The notes beneath the pieces are model-generated. The model was given only the letters and a program-made list of their open reading frames with translations. It searched no databases and was not told the origin of the DNA. Positions 1 through 10,706 of a DNA stretch of 64,000 bases are shown here, in pieces. Source of the stretch: Candidatus Kapaibacterium sp. (GTDB taxonomy: Bacteria > Bacteroidota > Ignavibacteria > Kapaibacteriales > HRBIN21). How positions within the stretch are numbered: the stretch's first letter is position 1; every line of letters begins with the position of its first letter. The DNA lies in NCBI GenBank assembly GCA_938084565.1, contig CALKEU010000002.1, positions 103,501 through 167,500 of the forward strand, in the 5' to 3' direction. Both the position numbers and the translations under genes were made by a program.

Positions 1-40
1 ACCGCAAGAGAGCCCGCTGGAGGCGGCTTACCGTACGCAT
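1..40 (-). CDS. Possible start of the next minus-strand gene (partial)
   Basis: An ATG on the minus strand lies 6 bases beyond the stop codon of the sigma-54 regulator, and the frame stays open to the window edge, giving about 13 residues beginning MRTVSRLQ. The tight spacing fits co-transcription with the regulator. In many Bacteroidota the gene after such a regulator encodes the LPS-assembly lipoprotein LptE, but these few residues cannot show that, so no function is assigned. Confidence 0.3.
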   Translation of the reverse strand, partial: MRTVSRLQRALLR

Positions 41-46
41 GAACCC

Positions 47-1300
47 TCAGAACATATCCCCCAGGCCATACTGCGCAAGCTTCCGATAGAGCGTGCGCTC
101 ACTAATCCCCAGCGCCCGTGCCGCCAGACGGCGATTGCCCCCGAAGCGCTTGAGCGCCGCAATGATGAGACGCCGTTCAATGTCGTCTAAGCGGAAATCC
201 GCCTCATCGCGAAGCTGCACAACGGCATCCCCCTGCTGCTCAGCTCCGCGCCGCAGAGAGTCCACCACCTCATGGAGCTCCCGGACTGCAGGCAGGAGAG
301 CCTGCAGCGTACGACGTAACTCAGAGAGTTCGCTGCGCATATCGAGCAGCACACGGTAGAGCAACGCTGTGTCGAAAGAGGCCAAGGTCTCCCCACCGGC
401 GGGTTTGTGGCTCAAGATAATAGCCCGTTCGGTTGGCACTGGTTCATATCCCTGGGCATGCTCTGGTGACGCAGTTGGCTGCAAGTAGCGGCGAACCATC
501 TCCGGCGTGATGAACGCCCCGCCCTCAAGCGTGACGAGGGTTTCCACGACATTCCGGAGCTCCCGAATATTGCCCGGCCACGGCCACTGCTGCAGCAGAG
601 CGAGCGCTTCGTCTGCAATACCCTCAAACTCAATGCCGAGCTTCTGGCACGTGCGGGCAGCAAAATATTCCACCAGCAAAGGGATGTCCTCCGGACGTTC
701 CCGCAACGGTGGAAGATGCAGTCGGACCGTGTTGAGCCGGTAGTAGAGGTCCTGTCGGAAGGTTCCCCGGCGCACAGCTTCCTCCAAATCCCGATTCGTT
801 GCTGCAATGAGACGCACGTCGACCTGGCGGATCTCCGAAGACCCCAGCGGGGAAAACTCTCCCGTCTCTAACACGCGCAGCACTTTTGCTTGCGTGGACA
901 GGGGCATATCCCCTACCTCGTCGAGGAAGAGGGTGCCGTGGTTGGCAATTTCAAAGAAGCCCTGCCGATCGCTGGTGGCACCGGTGAAGGCCCCGCGCAC
1001 ATGCCCGAAGAGTTCCGATTCCAGCAGTGTCTCCGGAAGTGCGGCACAGTTGAGGCTGACAAGCGCAAAGCGCCGACGTGGGCTCAGTCCGTGGATGGCA
1101 CGGGCGAAGAGCTCTTTACCGGTCCCGGTCTCCCCTGTGATGAGCACGGTCAGCTCCGTAGGGGCTACCTGCAACAGGAGGCGCATGGCCTTACGCAGTG
1201 CTTCGGAGCGCCCGACAATGCCGTAGCGCCACTGCAGGAGTTGAAACTGCGCCTCCTCCTCTGGTACTATGGCTGCTGCTCGCCGTGACGGCGACGCCAT
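47..1300 (-). CDS. Sigma-54-dependent Fis-family transcriptional regulator without receiver domain
   Basis: A bacterial enhancer-binding protein that uses ATP hydrolysis to open promoters held by sigma-54 RNA polymerase. The AAA+ core shows Walker A GETGTGKE near the N terminus, the sigma-54 contact loop GAFTGA, and Walker B TLFLDEVGDM. A short linker leads to a C-terminal Fis-type helix-turn-helix (NRRLAARALGISERTLYRKL). There is no response-regulator receiver domain, so the input signal is not visible. The 445-residue ORF starts too far upstream. The ATG at MASPSRR (417 aa) reduces the overlap with the rhodanese gene to 34 bases and is preferred. I did not find a clear -24/-12 sigma-54 promoter in the intergenic stretches I scanned, so its targets probably lie elsewhere. 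Confidence 0.93.
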   Translation of the reverse strand: MASPSRRAAAIVPEEEAQFQLLQWRYGIVGRSEALRKAMRLLLQVAPTELTVLITGETGTGKELFARAIHGLSPRRRFALVSLNCAALPETLLESELFGHVRGAFTGATSDRQGFFEIANHGTLFLDEVGDMPLSTQAKVLRVLETGEFSPLGSSEIRQVDVRLIAATNRDLEEAVRRGTFRQDLYYRLNTVRLHLPPLRERPEDIPLLVEYFAARTCQKLGIEFEGIADEALALLQQWPWPGNIRELRNVVETLVTLEGGAFITPEMVRRYLQPTASPEHAQGYEPVPTERAIILSHKPAGGETLASFDTALLYRVLLDMRSELSELRRTLQALLPAVRELHEVVDSLRRGAEQQGDAVVQLRDEADFRLDDIERRLIIAALKRFGGNRRLAARALGISERTLYRKLAQYGLGDMF

Positions 1301-1890
1301 TCGTCCCATCCTCCTTCGTACACGTAGAGCCGCTGGAATCCCAGTGTACGCAACTGTTCGGCCACCATATGGCTCAGCTCGCACTGTCCGCCGTCGCAGT
1401 AGATGAGAATCGGCTTCGTGCGGGGCAGCGTGATGAGCTCTGGAATATGCGCAGCGAAGTCGTAGGCGAAGATATTCCGCGCCCCAGGGATGTGGCCGGC
1501 AGCGTAATCGTCGGGCCGTCGTGCATCGATGAGGAGCACCTCCGGATGCTGGAGGAGCTGCAGTACCTGTTCATAGCGCACTGCTCGGATGACGGGCCCC
1601 TGTGCGGGAGGCTCATCCCGTCGGGTGGCTGCTCGAGCACGAAGGGTATCGCCGACAGCTGGCTGCGGTAGAGATGCCGCCGTGTGCCCATCCTGACGGC
1701 GCCGCGAAAGTACCGTATCCGCCAGCGCTAACTGCTGGAGCTCCTGCTGAAGCGTCGTATCATCCACGGTGGGCAGGGTATGCTCCCTCCGCACCAGTGG
1801 AATGCCGTGGGGGTTGAAAGCATTGTATACAAGCCCCAGGATGACAGCCGTAGCCCCAAGAGCGGCTATCTCGCGCAGCAGTACTTTCAT
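1267..1890 (-). CDS. Membrane-anchored rhodanese-domain protein
   Basis: A 207-residue protein with one N-terminal hydrophobic segment (about residues 7-25), which probably anchors it in the inner membrane, and a C-terminal rhodanese domain. The domain shows the typical DARRPDDYAAGHIPGARNI segment. The active-site loop ILIYCDGGQCELS contains the candidate persulfide cysteine, so sulfur transfer or thiol redox chemistry is possible; the substrate is unknown. It lies between the LOG-family gene (3-base gap) and the sigma-54 regulator (34-base overlap), and all three probably share a transcript. Confidence 0.85.
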   Translation of the reverse strand: MKVLLREIAALGATAVILGLVYNAFNPHGIPLVRREHTLPTVDDTTLQQELQQLALADTVLSRRRQDGHTAASLPQPAVGDTLRARAATRRDEPPAQGPVIRAVRYEQVLQLLQHPEVLLIDARRPDDYAAGHIPGARNIFAYDFAAHIPELITLPRTKPILIYCDGGQCELSHMVAEQLRTLGFQRLYVYEGGWDEWRRRHGEQQP

Positions 1891-1893
1891 GGC

Positions 1894-2493
1894 TCACCCA
1901 TCGCGTCGTTGCCGCTTGCTCGGAAGCTCTGACGTACGAGAGGCCCCTCCCGTGAGTCCGGCCCCGAGCAGAGTCTGCCGCAGATAGTCGACGGCCTGTT
2001 CCGGCGTGGAGCTTACATGGATGAGAGCTCCGACAGGAGCAATCTCGGGGAAGCTCTCGCTCATATCTTGGACGAACTTATGCCATGCAGCGCCGAGGCA
2101 GATGAGCGGCTTGTCCGGCAGCAGCTGGCGCTCCCGGAGCGCCCAGACAGCGAACAACTCCAATAGCGTCCCCGTCCCACCAGGGAAAACCACATAGGCA
2201 GCCCCGACATCGATGAGCTTCTGCAAGCGCTCTAGGTAGCCATGGACCTCTAGGAGCTCATCGACGTAGGGGTTCACTCGGCGGGCGCTGAGCGCCGTTG
2301 CAACCACCCCGATACGGCGCACAGGGTACGGTGCGGCTCCCCGCAGCACCGCCTCCATAATGCCACCGTATCCGCCTGTTGCAATCCCCAATCCCGCCTC
2401 GCCCAGAAGTTGCCCCAAACGCATAGCATCCCGGTAGAGCGGCTCTTCCTCCCCGAGCCGCCCACTTCCGAAAACTGTGACAATGGGCATCAT
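1894..2493 (-). CDS. LOG-family / lysine-decarboxylase-like nucleotide-binding protein
   Basis: A 199-residue Rossmann-like protein of the LOG family (former lysine-decarboxylase-like family). It has an N-terminal glycine-rich strand-loop ([13 protein letters not shown]), a GGYGGIMEA segment and the diagnostic PGGTGTLLE motif. Characterised relatives are nucleoside-5'-monophosphate phosphoribohydrolases such as the cytokinin-activating LOG enzymes; some members only bind nucleotides. The start codon overlaps the stop of the patatin gene (ATGA-type overlap at 2490-2493), indicating translational coupling. The real substrate cannot be told from sequence. Confidence 0.82.
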   Translation of the reverse strand: MMPIVTVFGSGRLGEEEPLYRDAMRLGQLLGEAGLGIATGGYGGIMEAVLRGAAPYPVRRIGVVATALSARRVNPYVDELLEVHGYLERLQKLIDVGAAYVVFPGGTGTLLELFAVWALRERQLLPDKPLICLGAAWHKFVQDMSESFPEIAPVGALIHVSSTPEQAVDYLRQTLLGAGLTGGASRTSELPSKRQRRDG

Positions 2494-5153
2494 GGCAGAG
2501 CATTCCCAAGCTGAAACGCAACCACAGTTGGCCCCAGCCGCAGCTGTGCACCCTGTCCATCGAAGCGAAAGGCCCTACCAACGGCGACAACACCCAGCCC
2601 TATTGGCGTCTTCACCACAATCCCACCGCCGAGGCTGTAGAAGAGTTCGCTCAGCCGAATCTGCCGCGGCGTTTCCCACACATTGCCACTGTCCCAACGG
2701 AGGAAGAGCTCCGTCGGCATGCCCAAGGGCAGCGGACTGGGAAAAAGATAGGTAGCCGAGAAGGCAATCAGCTGCCGACCCTGCCGTTGGTCTGTGCGCA
2801 TGCCGAGCATATTCTCTATGCCACCGAGCGAAAAGAACTCCAGCGGGGGTGTGGTGGCATCGCCGGCTCCAAAGCGAAAGCCTATCGAGAGAGTTCGCCT
2901 GCTATCGAGTGCTATTGCCCGCTCGTACGAGAGCAGCGCACGTACAAAGCTTGTGATTCCTGTGACCCAAGGGACAGTCCCTTCGAGGCTAAGCTCCATT
3001 GACTGCCCCCGGTGTGGGAATTGGGCTCGATCACGGCTGTCATGGGCATACCGGCCACCCCAGAGAAAGAGCTTCTGGAAGGGCGACGGCTCCACCTGGA
3101 AGTCACGTTGCCGTTCATAGCGTACCCATCCTTCGAGCACATCGAGCGGCTGGAAGGGGAAGCTCATGATCAGACGGAGGCCATAGCGCTGCTCACGGAG
3201 ATCCCCCATGGACATCAGTTCCCATCCGGAGGCTGTCAGACGTTCCTGAAAGAGACGCACAAGCTGTTCCCCGCCGTAGACCCGGAGCGTGAGTGCTGCC
3301 CACACCTCTGGGAAGAGCCGGCGCGCCGTCAGCTGCAGCATTCCGAAGGCATCTCGCGGCCCTATGCCCGCTGCAAGGCACCATTCGAGCGGCCTCGACA
3401 GCCCTCGACGGTGGATGGCTTCCAGCCACAGACGTGTGTAACGTTCGCTGTCAATGCGAAGCCCCACGTGGAGCCGCTCCGACGGCTCCTGCTCTGCAAC
3501 AAAGCTGAGCACTAACCCATCCGCCTCCTGCCGGAGGCGTAATTCCAGCGCTCGAAAGAGCCCCGAGCCTTGGAGCCTCCGCCATCGTTGCCAGAACGCC
3601 TCCCACACTAGCGGCACCTCAGGCCGCAGTTGTAAGAGCTCCGTGAGCTCTCGACAGTACTCCTCCGAGAGCCCTGCACACGTCACCTCCCGTACTTGGC
3701 CAACCCGAATCGTAACCGAGAGGCACGAATCCTCATCCCGCCACAATGGGCGGACGAACCGATAGCCGAGCTCCTGGAGGCAGCGCAAGAGCCGCCATTC
3801 CCAGTGCCTGCGGAGAGCCGGACTAGCCACTACCTTCTCTGCCCTCAGCCGGCTCTCCAGCCACTGAGCAACTGGGGCAGGAACGCCGCCGAACTCAACG
3901 CAGGCCACCTCGGGATATGGTTCCGCTCGGCACTCGAGCACGACACCGATACCATTCCACCTCCAGCGGAAGGAGAGCCGACGGTAAGCCCCGCAAGCCC
4001 CCACAGCCAAAACACCTCCGACCGCTTGTGGCAGCGGGAGCATATGCAGTTCAGCAAGGGTGCGCTCATCGTCAGCACGGAACCCCACGGCCACAAGCTC
4101 CACCACCGCTGGCACAAGACCGGCACCAAACTGCGGCATCAGGGACAGCTGAGCCACTGAATCCCAGAAATGGCGCAGGCGCGCCCGTAGCGCTGGTATG
4201 GCTCGTTCGGCAGCTTCGCGACCGCGGGCAATCAACGTGTGGATGTCCCGGAACTCCAGTGTCCCATGCTCTCCGAGCGCTGGTTCAATGAGGACATCAG
4301 CTGCAGCACGGTCGTACTGCACGAAGTACCGCATCAGCAGCGAGACACTCTGATCGGCCAGAGCCCACGGGGTATGCAGTTCGGCCTTCGTCCGCAACGG
4401 TGCAGTCGTATTGACAGCAACGACGATCGCCCCGGGGAATTCCCGCTGAGCCAGCCGGACAGGTAAATTAGCCCGCAAGCCCCCATCCACCAGCAGGAGC
4501 GTATCCCAGTGCACGGGTGCGTACTGGAGGGGGAAGACCGCACTGGCCCGCATCGCTAGGGCCAGATCACCGGAGCGCAGCACTACAGCCTCTCCACTGA
4601 CCAGATCGGTGGCCACTGCCCGAAAACGGCATCGGAGACGGTCAAAATCTGCTGCCCCATACGGTGCTTTCCAAACTAGCTCCTGCAGCCACGTGGCTAG
4701 CCGTACTCCTGAGGAAACCGCCAGCGGGAGCACGGGGCGGAAGTTGTCGAAGTAGAGCGTCACAATGCTGCGATCCTCTTCCGCTCGTCGGTCAGTGAAG
4801 AGCTCCGAGCGCTCGTACCGCTCAAGGCCTAAGAGCTCCTCCCAGTCGACCGTAGCAGCAAGCGCCTGCAGCTCTTCGGGCGTATAGCCACAGGCATAGA
4901 GCCCACCGATGAGAGCGCCGATACTAGTGCCGACAATCGCATCGGGCACAAGTCCTGCGCGCTCGAGTACCTCGAGTACCCCAAGCTGAGCAAGGCCGCG
5001 GGCACCACCCCCACTGAGCACGAGGACAAGCGGGGGACGGAGCCGCCACGGCTCTTCGATGGCCCACTCCCCCGCGGTCAGCGGAGCTCGACACAGCCCA
5101 ATGCAGACCACAAACCATACGCCCTCACGGCACCATCGGGAGCCGGCCATCAC
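2490..5153 (-). CDS. Patatin-like phospholipase fused to an Omp85-type outer-membrane barrel
   Basis: An 887-residue exported protein with an N-terminal hydrophobic segment resembling a signal peptide. The patatin domain follows (about residues 40-340), with oxyanion motif GGGARG (48-53), nucleophile elbow GTSIG (Ser77) and the catalytic DGG (Asp223), so the Ser-Asp dyad of a lipid acyl hydrolase is intact. The second half contains a POTRA-like region and a 16-strand-type Omp85/BamA surface-antigen barrel ending in a beta-strand. This layout matches type Vd autotransporters such as PlpD and FplA. The start overlaps the SDR gene's stop by 29 bases. It most likely places a phospholipase at the cell surface or in the periplasm, though the enzyme could also act on the cell's own membranes. 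Confidence 0.92.
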   Translation of the reverse strand: MMAGSRWCREGVWFVVCIGLCRAPLTAGEWAIEEPWRLRPPLVLVLSGGGARGLAQLGVLEVLERAGLVPDAIVGTSIGALIGGLYACGYTPEELQALAATVDWEELLGLERYERSELFTDRRAEEDRSIVTLYFDNFRPVLPLAVSSGVRLATWLQELVWKAPYGAADFDRLRCRFRAVATDLVSGEAVVLRSGDLALAMRASAVFPLQYAPVHWDTLLLVDGGLRANLPVRLAQREFPGAIVVAVNTTAPLRTKAELHTPWALADQSVSLLMRYFVQYDRAAADVLIEPALGEHGTLEFRDIHTLIARGREAAERAIPALRARLRHFWDSVAQLSLMPQFGAGLVPAVVELVAVGFRADDERTLAELHMLPLPQAVGGVLAVGACGAYRRLSFRWRWNGIGVVLECRAEPYPEVACVEFGGVPAPVAQWLESRLRAEKVVASPALRRHWEWRLLRCLQELGYRFVRPLWRDEDSCLSVTIRVGQVREVTCAGLSEEYCRELTELLQLRPEVPLVWEAFWQRWRRLQGSGLFRALELRLRQEADGLVLSFVAEQEPSERLHVGLRIDSERYTRLWLEAIHRRGLSRPLEWCLAAGIGPRDAFGMLQLTARRLFPEVWAALTLRVYGGEQLVRLFQERLTASGWELMSMGDLREQRYGLRLIMSFPFQPLDVLEGWVRYERQRDFQVEPSPFQKLFLWGGRYAHDSRDRAQFPHRGQSMELSLEGTVPWVTGITSFVRALLSYERAIALDSRRTLSIGFRFGAGDATTPPLEFFSLGGIENMLGMRTDQRQGRQLIAFSATYLFPSPLPLGMPTELFLRWDSGNVWETPRQIRLSELFYSLGGGIVVKTPIGLGVVAVGRAFRFDGQGAQLRLGPTVVAFQLGNALP

Positions 5154-6024
5154 GCTTCCACTCCTCGTAGACTTGCCCTACCCCAAGATAGAAGGGCAGC
5201 ATCAGCTGTTCGAACATCCGCCGATTTCGTGCAGCCAGCACCGCAAGCTCCTCCGTCCCCGGATGGGTGAAGAGATCGGTACACCCTGGCGAACGCACCA
5301 CCTGTACGAGCTGCTCAGCCACTTCATCAGCTGAGAGCACCTTTGGCAGAGGAGCCAGCGGCAGCAGGCGCTGCCGAGCAATGAGTTTCGAGCGCTGCAC
5401 TCCCTCCTGGAAGAGAACACCCACAGGGCCTCCCTGAGCGACCATGCCCCACTCAGTATCCACAGCCGCCGGGCAGACAACCGTTGCCTCCACCCCAGTT
5501 CCGAGCAGCTCCGTCCTCAGTGCCGCAACGAATCCCACCGCTGCATGCTTGGCCGCCACGTAAGCACTGCTGTACGGATATCCCCAGCGGCCTGCGACAC
5601 TGGCCACCACAAGGATATGGCCACGCCGCTGTGCCTTCAGCACCGGCAGAGCCGGAGCCGTCACATACCACAGCGCGAAGGCGTTCACTGCAAAAATCTG
5701 CCACAGCTGCTCTGGGGTCGTCTCTTCTACAGCGGCCAGATTCCCCTGACCAGCGTTGTTGAGCAGAACGTCCAGACGCCCGAAGTGCTCCAGTGTCTCA
5801 GCGATGAGCTTGCGGGCCTGCTCCGGATCGGTGACATCGGTTGGCACTACCAGCGCCTCGCCACCGGCACGGCGCACCTCTGCCGCTACGGATTCGAGCC
5901 GATCCCGCCGACGTGCCGCCAGAACAACCCGTACCCCTTCCCGAGCAAAGCGGCGAGCCGCCGCAGCGCCAATCCCCGAGGAAGCCCCCGTAATGACGAC
6001 AACTGTCTCCGGCGTCAGCTCCAT
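5125..6024 (-). CDS. Short-chain dehydrogenase/reductase
   Basis: A 299-residue classical SDR oxidoreductase. It shows the NAD(P) motif TGASSGIG, the structural NNAG, a catalytic Ser in [10 protein letters not shown] and the YVAAK pair (Tyr and Lys of the active site). A Gly/Ala/Arg-rich second strand (AARRRDR) suggests NADP preference. The C-terminal extension of about 40 residues resembles SDRs of unknown substrate annotated near lipid genes. The ORF track starts upstream; the ATG at 6024 is chosen because a strong GGAGAGG ribosome site precedes it and the SDR domain begins there. It sits between acylphosphatase and the patatin fusion on the same strand. Confidence 0.92.
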   Translation of the reverse strand: MELTPETVVVITGASSGIGAAAARRFAREGVRVVLAARRRDRLESVAAEVRRAGGEALVVPTDVTDPEQARKLIAETLEHFGRLDVLLNNAGQGNLAAVEETTPEQLWQIFAVNAFALWYVTAPALPVLKAQRRGHILVVASVAGRWGYPYSSAYVAAKHAAVGFVAALRTELLGTGVEATVVCPAAVDTEWGMVAQGGPVGVLFQEGVQRSKLIARQRLLPLAPLPKVLSADEVAEQLVQVVRSPGCTDLFTHPGTEELAVLAARNRRMFEQLMLPFYLGVGQVYEEWKRDGRLPMVP

Positions 6025-6065
6025 TGCCTCTCCAGGCTGTGTCAGAGACCATCGCCTTGCCGGGC

Positions 6066-6338
6066 TCAGCGAATCTCGAAGCCCGTAAATTCCCCACGTG
6101 CTTCCTGCCACTGGACATCCAATCGCTGCACGCGTGCTGCCGGTGGCCCACTGCGCATCAGCGCTATCAGCGCGTCGGCCGCTGCCTGCTCTCCCTCGAG
6201 CACTGCTTCGACACTCCCATCGGAGCAGTTCCGAACGTATCCCCGCACACCCAGCCGCCGAGCATGGTGGAGCACGAAGTACCGAAATCCCACACCCTGG
6301 ACGTACCCGTAGATGCGAACGTGCGCACGCACAAACAT
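6066..6338 (-). CDS. acyP: Acylphosphatase
   Basis: A 90-residue protein matching the whole acylphosphatase fold (about 90-100 residues in the family). It has [12 protein letters not shown] with the catalytic Arg, and [17 protein letters not shown] with the catalytic Asn. The enzyme hydrolyses carboxyl-phosphate bonds such as acetyl phosphate. The 174-residue ORF is an over-extension; the ATG at MFVRAHV gives the normal family length. It heads the minus-strand run that continues with the SDR gene 41 bases downstream, and it is divergent from sbcD. Confidence 0.93.
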   Translation of the reverse strand: MFVRAHVRIYGYVQGVGFRYFVLHHARRLGVRGYVRNCSDGSVEAVLEGEQAAADALIALMRSGPPAARVQRLDVQWQEARGEFTGFEIR

Positions 6339-6392
6339 GGCTGAAGGCTCAACACACTGTCTGGAGTCCACAGCAAGCACCCCCGAGAGCAC

Positions 6393-6400
6393 TAATTTTG
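6393..6400 (+). promoter_or_regulatory. Bacteroidota-type -7 box upstream of sbcD
   Basis: TAATTTTG matches the Bacteroidota housekeeping sigma -7 consensus TAnnTTTG exactly. It lies 26 bases before the sbcD start in the only intergenic gap between acyP and sbcD. A matching -33 TTG is not obvious. Confidence 0.55.
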
Positions 6401-6426
6401 CCTCGAAACATCGTGCAGGCTGCTCC

Positions 6427-7650
6427 ATGCTACGTCTCCTGCACACAGCCGATTGGCACCTCGGCAAACGTCTGGGGCGCTTCGAGCGCTTGCACGAGCA
6501 AGAGCATGCTCTTGCATCTCTCCTCCGCCATGCCGACGAAGAAAAGGTTGAGCTCGTGCTCATTGCCGGGGACATTTTCGACACAGCCACCCCTTCTGCT
6601 GAAGCGCAACGCCTCTTCTTTACGGTCTTGCGGGAACTCTCCCGTGAGGGCGAACGTCCCGTCGTTGTCGTGGCCGGGAATCACGACTCCCCGGAACGCC
6701 TAGAGGCCGTAGCCGGGTGGGGGTATCCCTTGGGAATTCTCCTTGTGGGCTTCCCGGAAAGCCCTCTCCCACCTGCAGGGACTCGCCTCGGGCAGGCAAC
6801 CATTGTCTCGAGCACGCCCGGCTGCCTCATTCTCCATCATCCTCATTGGGCTCACCCACTGCGCCTCCTGCTTCTTCCCTTTCTCTCGCTCTACAGGCTT
6901 CGCTCCCCCACCGAGAGTTCGCTCGAGCATTGGCTCCAGAATTTTCTCCAGCAGGCCCTCCAGCGCTGTTACGCCGATGCTATCCCAACCGTTATCCTCG
7001 CTCACCTCTACTGCCGGGCCGCCGACGGCACCACCTACGACGAAGATGAAGCCGAGAAACCAGCATCCCTCGGAGGGGCTACCCCTTTTCCTCCAACGGT
7101 TTTTCCTCCCTCCGTGGACTATGTTGCCCTCGGCCACCTCCACGGTCCCATTACCCTCCAGAACAACCATCCCCCCATCGTCTATGCTGGAAGCCTCCTC
7201 CAGTACGCTTTCGACGATCCCTATCCCGAGAAATCCGCCGTCGTGCTTGAACTCTCCTCCTCGGGCCCAACCCGCTGGGAACGCCGTCCGCTCCAGGGCG
7301 GCTATCCCTTGCGCCGCATCTGCTGCCATAGTACGGACGCGGCACTCAAGACCCTCACCACACTCCCGCTACAGACCTACATTGAGCTCACGCTCGTTGT
7401 CGAACACGCCCTCCAGCTCGAAGAGTACCAGCGCCTCCAACATGCCCATCCCCATGTGGTGCGCCTACAACTCCTCTCAACCGCCGCCACGGAGTCGCAG
7501 TCTCCTGCCCTAGGCCAGCTGGACCAGCTGACCCTGCCGGAGCTCTTCGGGCGCTTCTACCGGCACATCAAGGGCATCTCCCCAAGCCCTCAGCTGGAAG
7601 CACTCTTTGCCGAAATTGTTCGCAAGCACCGTGAGGGCAGCACACCATGA
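6427..7650 (+). CDS. sbcD: Exonuclease SbcD (Mre11-like nuclease subunit)
   Basis: A 407-residue calcineurin-like metallophosphoesterase, the nuclease partner of SbcC. Metal-binding motifs appear in order: HTADWHLGK (D-x-H), [15 protein letters not shown] (N-H-D), AHLY and ALGHLHGP (G-H-x-H). The complex cleaves hairpins and processes DNA ends during repair. The ORF track begins 38 codons early; the ATG at [11 protein letters not shown] gives the normal N terminus. The stop overlaps the sbcC start (ATGA), so the two are translationally coupled. A TAnnTTTG box lies just upstream. Confidence 0.96.
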   Translation: MLRLLHTADWHLGKRLGRFERLHEQEHALASLLRHADEEKVELVLIAGDIFDTATPSAEAQRLFFTVLRELSREGERPVVVVAGNHDSPERLEAVAGWGYPLGILLVGFPESPLPPAGTRLGQATIVSSTPGCLILHHPHWAHPLRLLLLPFLSLYRLRSPTESSLEHWLQNFLQQALQRCYADAIPTVILAHLYCRAADGTTYDEDEAEKPASLGGATPFPPTVFPPSVDYVALGHLHGPITLQNNHPPIVYAGSLLQYAFDDPYPEKSAVVLELSSSGPTRWERRPLQGGYPLRRICCHSTDAALKTLTTLPLQTYIELTLVVEHALQLEEYQRLQHAHPHVVRLQLLSTAATESQSPALGQLDQLTLPELFGRFYRHIKGISPSPQLEALFAEIVRKHREGSTP

Positions 7651-10600
7651 TCCCCTTGAAGCTTTCCCTCGAGGGGCTCTTCTCCTACCGCAGTCGACAG
7701 CACCTCGATTTCGGCCCACTGGTCGAGGCTGGCCTCTTTGGCATCTTAGGGCCTACCGGTAGCGGAAAATCGGCTCTCATCGAGGCTATTCTCTTGGCGC
7801 TCTACGACCGTTGTCCCCGCAAGTCTGGCCCCAGTATTGCTCCTATCGTCAACCGCCACAGCCGTCAGCTCTACATCGACTTTTCCTTCCGCTTGGAGAC
7901 TGCCTCCGATACCACTCTCTACCGCTGCCAATACCGGGCCAGCATCTCATCCAAAGGCGAGCTGCGTGATAAGCAGCACCAGCTCTACCGTCACGAAGCC
8001 GGCCAATGGATCCTTGTGTCCTCCAAACCCGATGAGGCTCTCGCACAGCTGCTCGGCTTGGACTACGACAACTTCTGCCGTGCTATCCTCCTGCCGCAGG
8101 GGAAGTTTGAAGATTTTCTGCTCCTGACCCCGGCCAAACGGGCTGAAGCGCTCGAGCAGCTCTTCCGCCTCCACGATTACAACGTCTACGACACCATCCG
8201 CCTGGAGCTTACGACAGCAAAGACGCGCTCGGATGAGCTCGCCCGGCGTGCCGAGCACCTACAAGAGCGGACCTCTGCCGAACATCTGCAGCGGCTCAAA
8301 GAAACTCTGGAGCGCCTCCACTCTCAGCTCGAGGAGTATCAACGCCGAATACAGGAGCTCGAAAGTGTCGACAGGGAACTCTCCCGCCTCCAGAACCTGT
8401 GGGAGGAGTACGAGCATATCTGCGCCCGCCTCCATGCCCTCCAAGAACAGGAGCCCACCGTGCGCCACCGTCTCCGCCTCCTCCAGTGCTGCCTCACACT
8501 CCAGCCCCGCTGGGAACAGCTCCAGCACCTCCAGCTCGAATGCGCACGCATTGAGAGCGAACTTCGCCACAAACAGCAGGCCGAAGAAGACTACCGCCGC
8601 CAGCTCACCGCACTCCAGCAGCACTACGAATCCATGCGCCGCGATTACCACGAGCGCCACCTGCTCTACGAACGGGAACGCCACCTCCAGGATGCCCTCC
8701 GCTATGCTGAACTCCACACCGAGCGGAACCAACTTGCCGCACGCCTCCAACAGCTGGAAGCGGATCTGGACTCCCTCCGAAACCGGCGCGCTGCACTCCA
8801 GCAGCAGCTACAGCAGTGCCAACAACGCAGCGCGGAACTGACCGTACAACTGCAGGCAAGCACTATCCCACCCGAATTAAGCCGCTGGTATGCCAAGAAG
8901 CAACAACTCCAGGAAGCATCCCAGCAGCTCCACCGTGAACTGGAGCGCCTTCGCGAGCGCGAAGGCCACCTCCTCCAGAACTTCTCCCGCGCTCGTCTCC
9001 CGCAGGACCTCCGCTCAAGCCCGGTAGACGATATCCCGACACTACTGCACATACTCAACACCGCAGTGCTACAAGGGCGTACCCAGCTTGAGCAACGGCG
9101 CCGTGAACGCGAAGAGCTCCTCCGTCGCCAGACTGCCGCTGAGTTAGCAGCTTCCCTCACCCCAGGTCATCCCTGCCCAGTGTGTGGCTCCACTCTGCAT
9201 CCGCAGCCCTGTAGCGCTGACCCCGCAGCAGCCGACCGCCTACAGGAGGTCTCCCGAAAGCTCGAGGCCCTAGAACATAGCGTCCGCCAACTCGAGAGCC
9301 TGATGACCGAACTCCAGAGTCGTTACGACGAGCTGACCCACCACCATAACCAGCTCCGTCAGCGCCTCCACCAGCTCCAACACGAGTACGAACGCCACCG
9401 ACAAGCCTTCTGCTGGAGTGGCTGGGACCCTGACAACGCCGACCAACTCGACGACCTCCAACGTCGACACGCTGCCCTTCAAGAAGAAATTCACCGGTAC
9501 AACGACGAAGGAGCCCGCCTACAGAGGCTCCTTGAGCAGCTCACCGAAGAAGAGCACACCCTCCTGCGCCAACATGCCCACCTCTGCGCCCAGCTGGCTT
9601 CCTTCGATGCTGAAGCTGAGCGCCTCCGCCAACACCTCCCCGATCCCCTCCTCCAGCTTCCGCCCGAGCAGCTCCTCACTGAGTTAGAAGAGCTCCATGC
9701 ACGCCAGCACCGCCTCCAGGTGGAATATCCCCGCCTGGAAGAGCACTACAACCAGCTCCGCCAAAGGCATGAACGGCTCCACTTGGAATGTGAGCACTTG
9801 CGCTCCCGCCTGACCGAACTGAACACCACACTGCAGCACTCTTGGGAGACTCTACGCCACCTGTGCGCTGCCGAGGGGTTCTCTTGGGAGGAGGTAGTCA
9901 CAACACTCCAGAGCGAACCCAACCTCACCGATGCGCTGCAGCACCTCCGACAGCTTGAAGAGCAGTACAACGCCCTTCGGCAGCGACATCACGACCTCGA
10001 AGCCCACGCCCGCCACTACAATGCTGACGCCCACAAGCGTCTCCGCGAGGAACTTGCACAAGCTCGCACCTCCGCAACAGAACTCCAACAGCAGCTTGGA
10101 CAATATCGAGAGCAGCTTGCCACATGCGAGCGCGAGCTGGAAGAATACGAACGCCTCCGCCAAGAGCAGGCAGCTCTTTCCACTCGCTGCACGTTGCTCG
10201 AGGAGCTCGAACGGCTCTTTCGCGGTCGCGCCTTCATCCAATTCCTAGCCTACGAATACCTACGCGCCCTCTGCTACCATGCGAACGCCTACTTCCAGCA
10301 GTGGACCCACGGTCTACTCGCCCTCGAGGTTGATGAGAAAGCACAGCTCACCGTGCGCGATCTCTCCCACGGGGGTCTCTGCCGACCTATCCACACCCTC
10401 TCCGGAGGGCAACTCTTCCAGGCCTCCCTGGCTATGGCTCTGGCGCTTTCAGACATGACGCGCGCTTCGGCCCGCCTCCGACAATGCCTCTTCTTCATCG
10501 ACGAAGGCTTCGGAAATCTCGACCGCGAAAGCCTCGGGCTGGTCATGGACACCCTCCGCCAACTCCGCCGCCACGGCCGATTGGTCGGCCTCATCTCCCA

Positions 10601-10706
10601 CCGAGAGGAACTGCAGCAAGAGCTCGAAAGCTACGTCTCCATCGTGCCTGACCGGAAACACGGGTCCCGTATTGTACCGACTTGCCATCTCGATGCAGCC
10701 TCGTGA
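7647..10706 (+). CDS. sbcC: Exonuclease SbcC (Rad50-like ATPase)
   Basis: A 1019-residue SMC-like ATPase. Walker A is GPTGSGKSALIE near residue 30. Long Gln/Glu/Leu-rich heptad regions form two antiparallel coiled-coil arms around the zinc-hook motif HPCPVCGS near residue 509. The C-terminal lobe carries the signature LSGGQLFQASLAMAL and Walker B CLFFIDEGFGNLD. It partners SbcD in end processing and hairpin cleavage. The coiled coils have high Gln, Leu and Arg content, which also generates several long false ORFs on the opposite strand. The end overlaps the next gene by 14 bases. Confidence 0.96.
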   Translation: MIPLKLSLEGLFSYRSRQHLDFGPLVEAGLFGILGPTGSGKSALIEAILLALYDRCPRKSGPSIAPIVNRHSRQLYIDFSFRLETASDTTLYRCQYRASISSKGELRDKQHQLYRHEAGQWILVSSKPDEALAQLLGLDYDNFCRAILLPQGKFEDFLLLTPAKRAEALEQLFRLHDYNVYDTIRLELTTAKTRSDELARRAEHLQERTSAEHLQRLKETLERLHSQLEEYQRRIQELESVDRELSRLQNLWEEYEHICARLHALQEQEPTVRHRLRLLQCCLTLQPRWEQLQHLQLECARIESELRHKQQAEEDYRRQLTALQQHYESMRRDYHERHLLYERERHLQDALRYAELHTERNQLAARLQQLEADLDSLRNRRAALQQQLQQCQQRSAELTVQLQASTIPPELSRWYAKKQQLQEASQQLHRELERLREREGHLLQNFSRARLPQDLRSSPVDDIPTLLHILNTAVLQGRTQLEQRRREREELLRRQTAAELAASLTPGHPCPVCGSTLHPQPCSADPAAADRLQEVSRKLEALEHSVRQLESLMTELQSRYDELTHHHNQLRQRLHQLQHEYERHRQAFCWSGWDPDNADQLDDLQRRHAALQEEIHRYNDEGARLQRLLEQLTEEEHTLLRQHAHLCAQLASFDAEAERLRQHLPDPLLQLPPEQLLTELEELHARQHRLQVEYPRLEEHYNQLRQRHERLHLECEHLRSRLTELNTTLQHSWETLRHLCAAEGFSWEEVVTTLQSEPNLTDALQHLRQLEEQYNALRQRHHDLEAHARHYNADAHKRLREELAQARTSATELQQQLGQYREQLATCERELEEYERLRQEQAALSTRCTLLEELERLFRGRAFIQFLAYEYLRALCYHANAYFQQWTHGLLALEVDEKAQLTVRDLSHGGLCRPIHTLSGGQLFQASLAMALALSDMTRASARLRQCLFFIDEGFGNLDRESLGLVMDTLRQLRRHGRLVGLISHREELQQELESYVSIVPDRKHGSRIVPTCHLDAAS

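Noticed and set aside
8259-8750. 163-aa minus-strand ORF within sbcC
   Set aside because: Leu/Glu/Ala-rich composition arises from the reverse complement of coiled-coil codons (CAG/CTC/GAG); not a gene.
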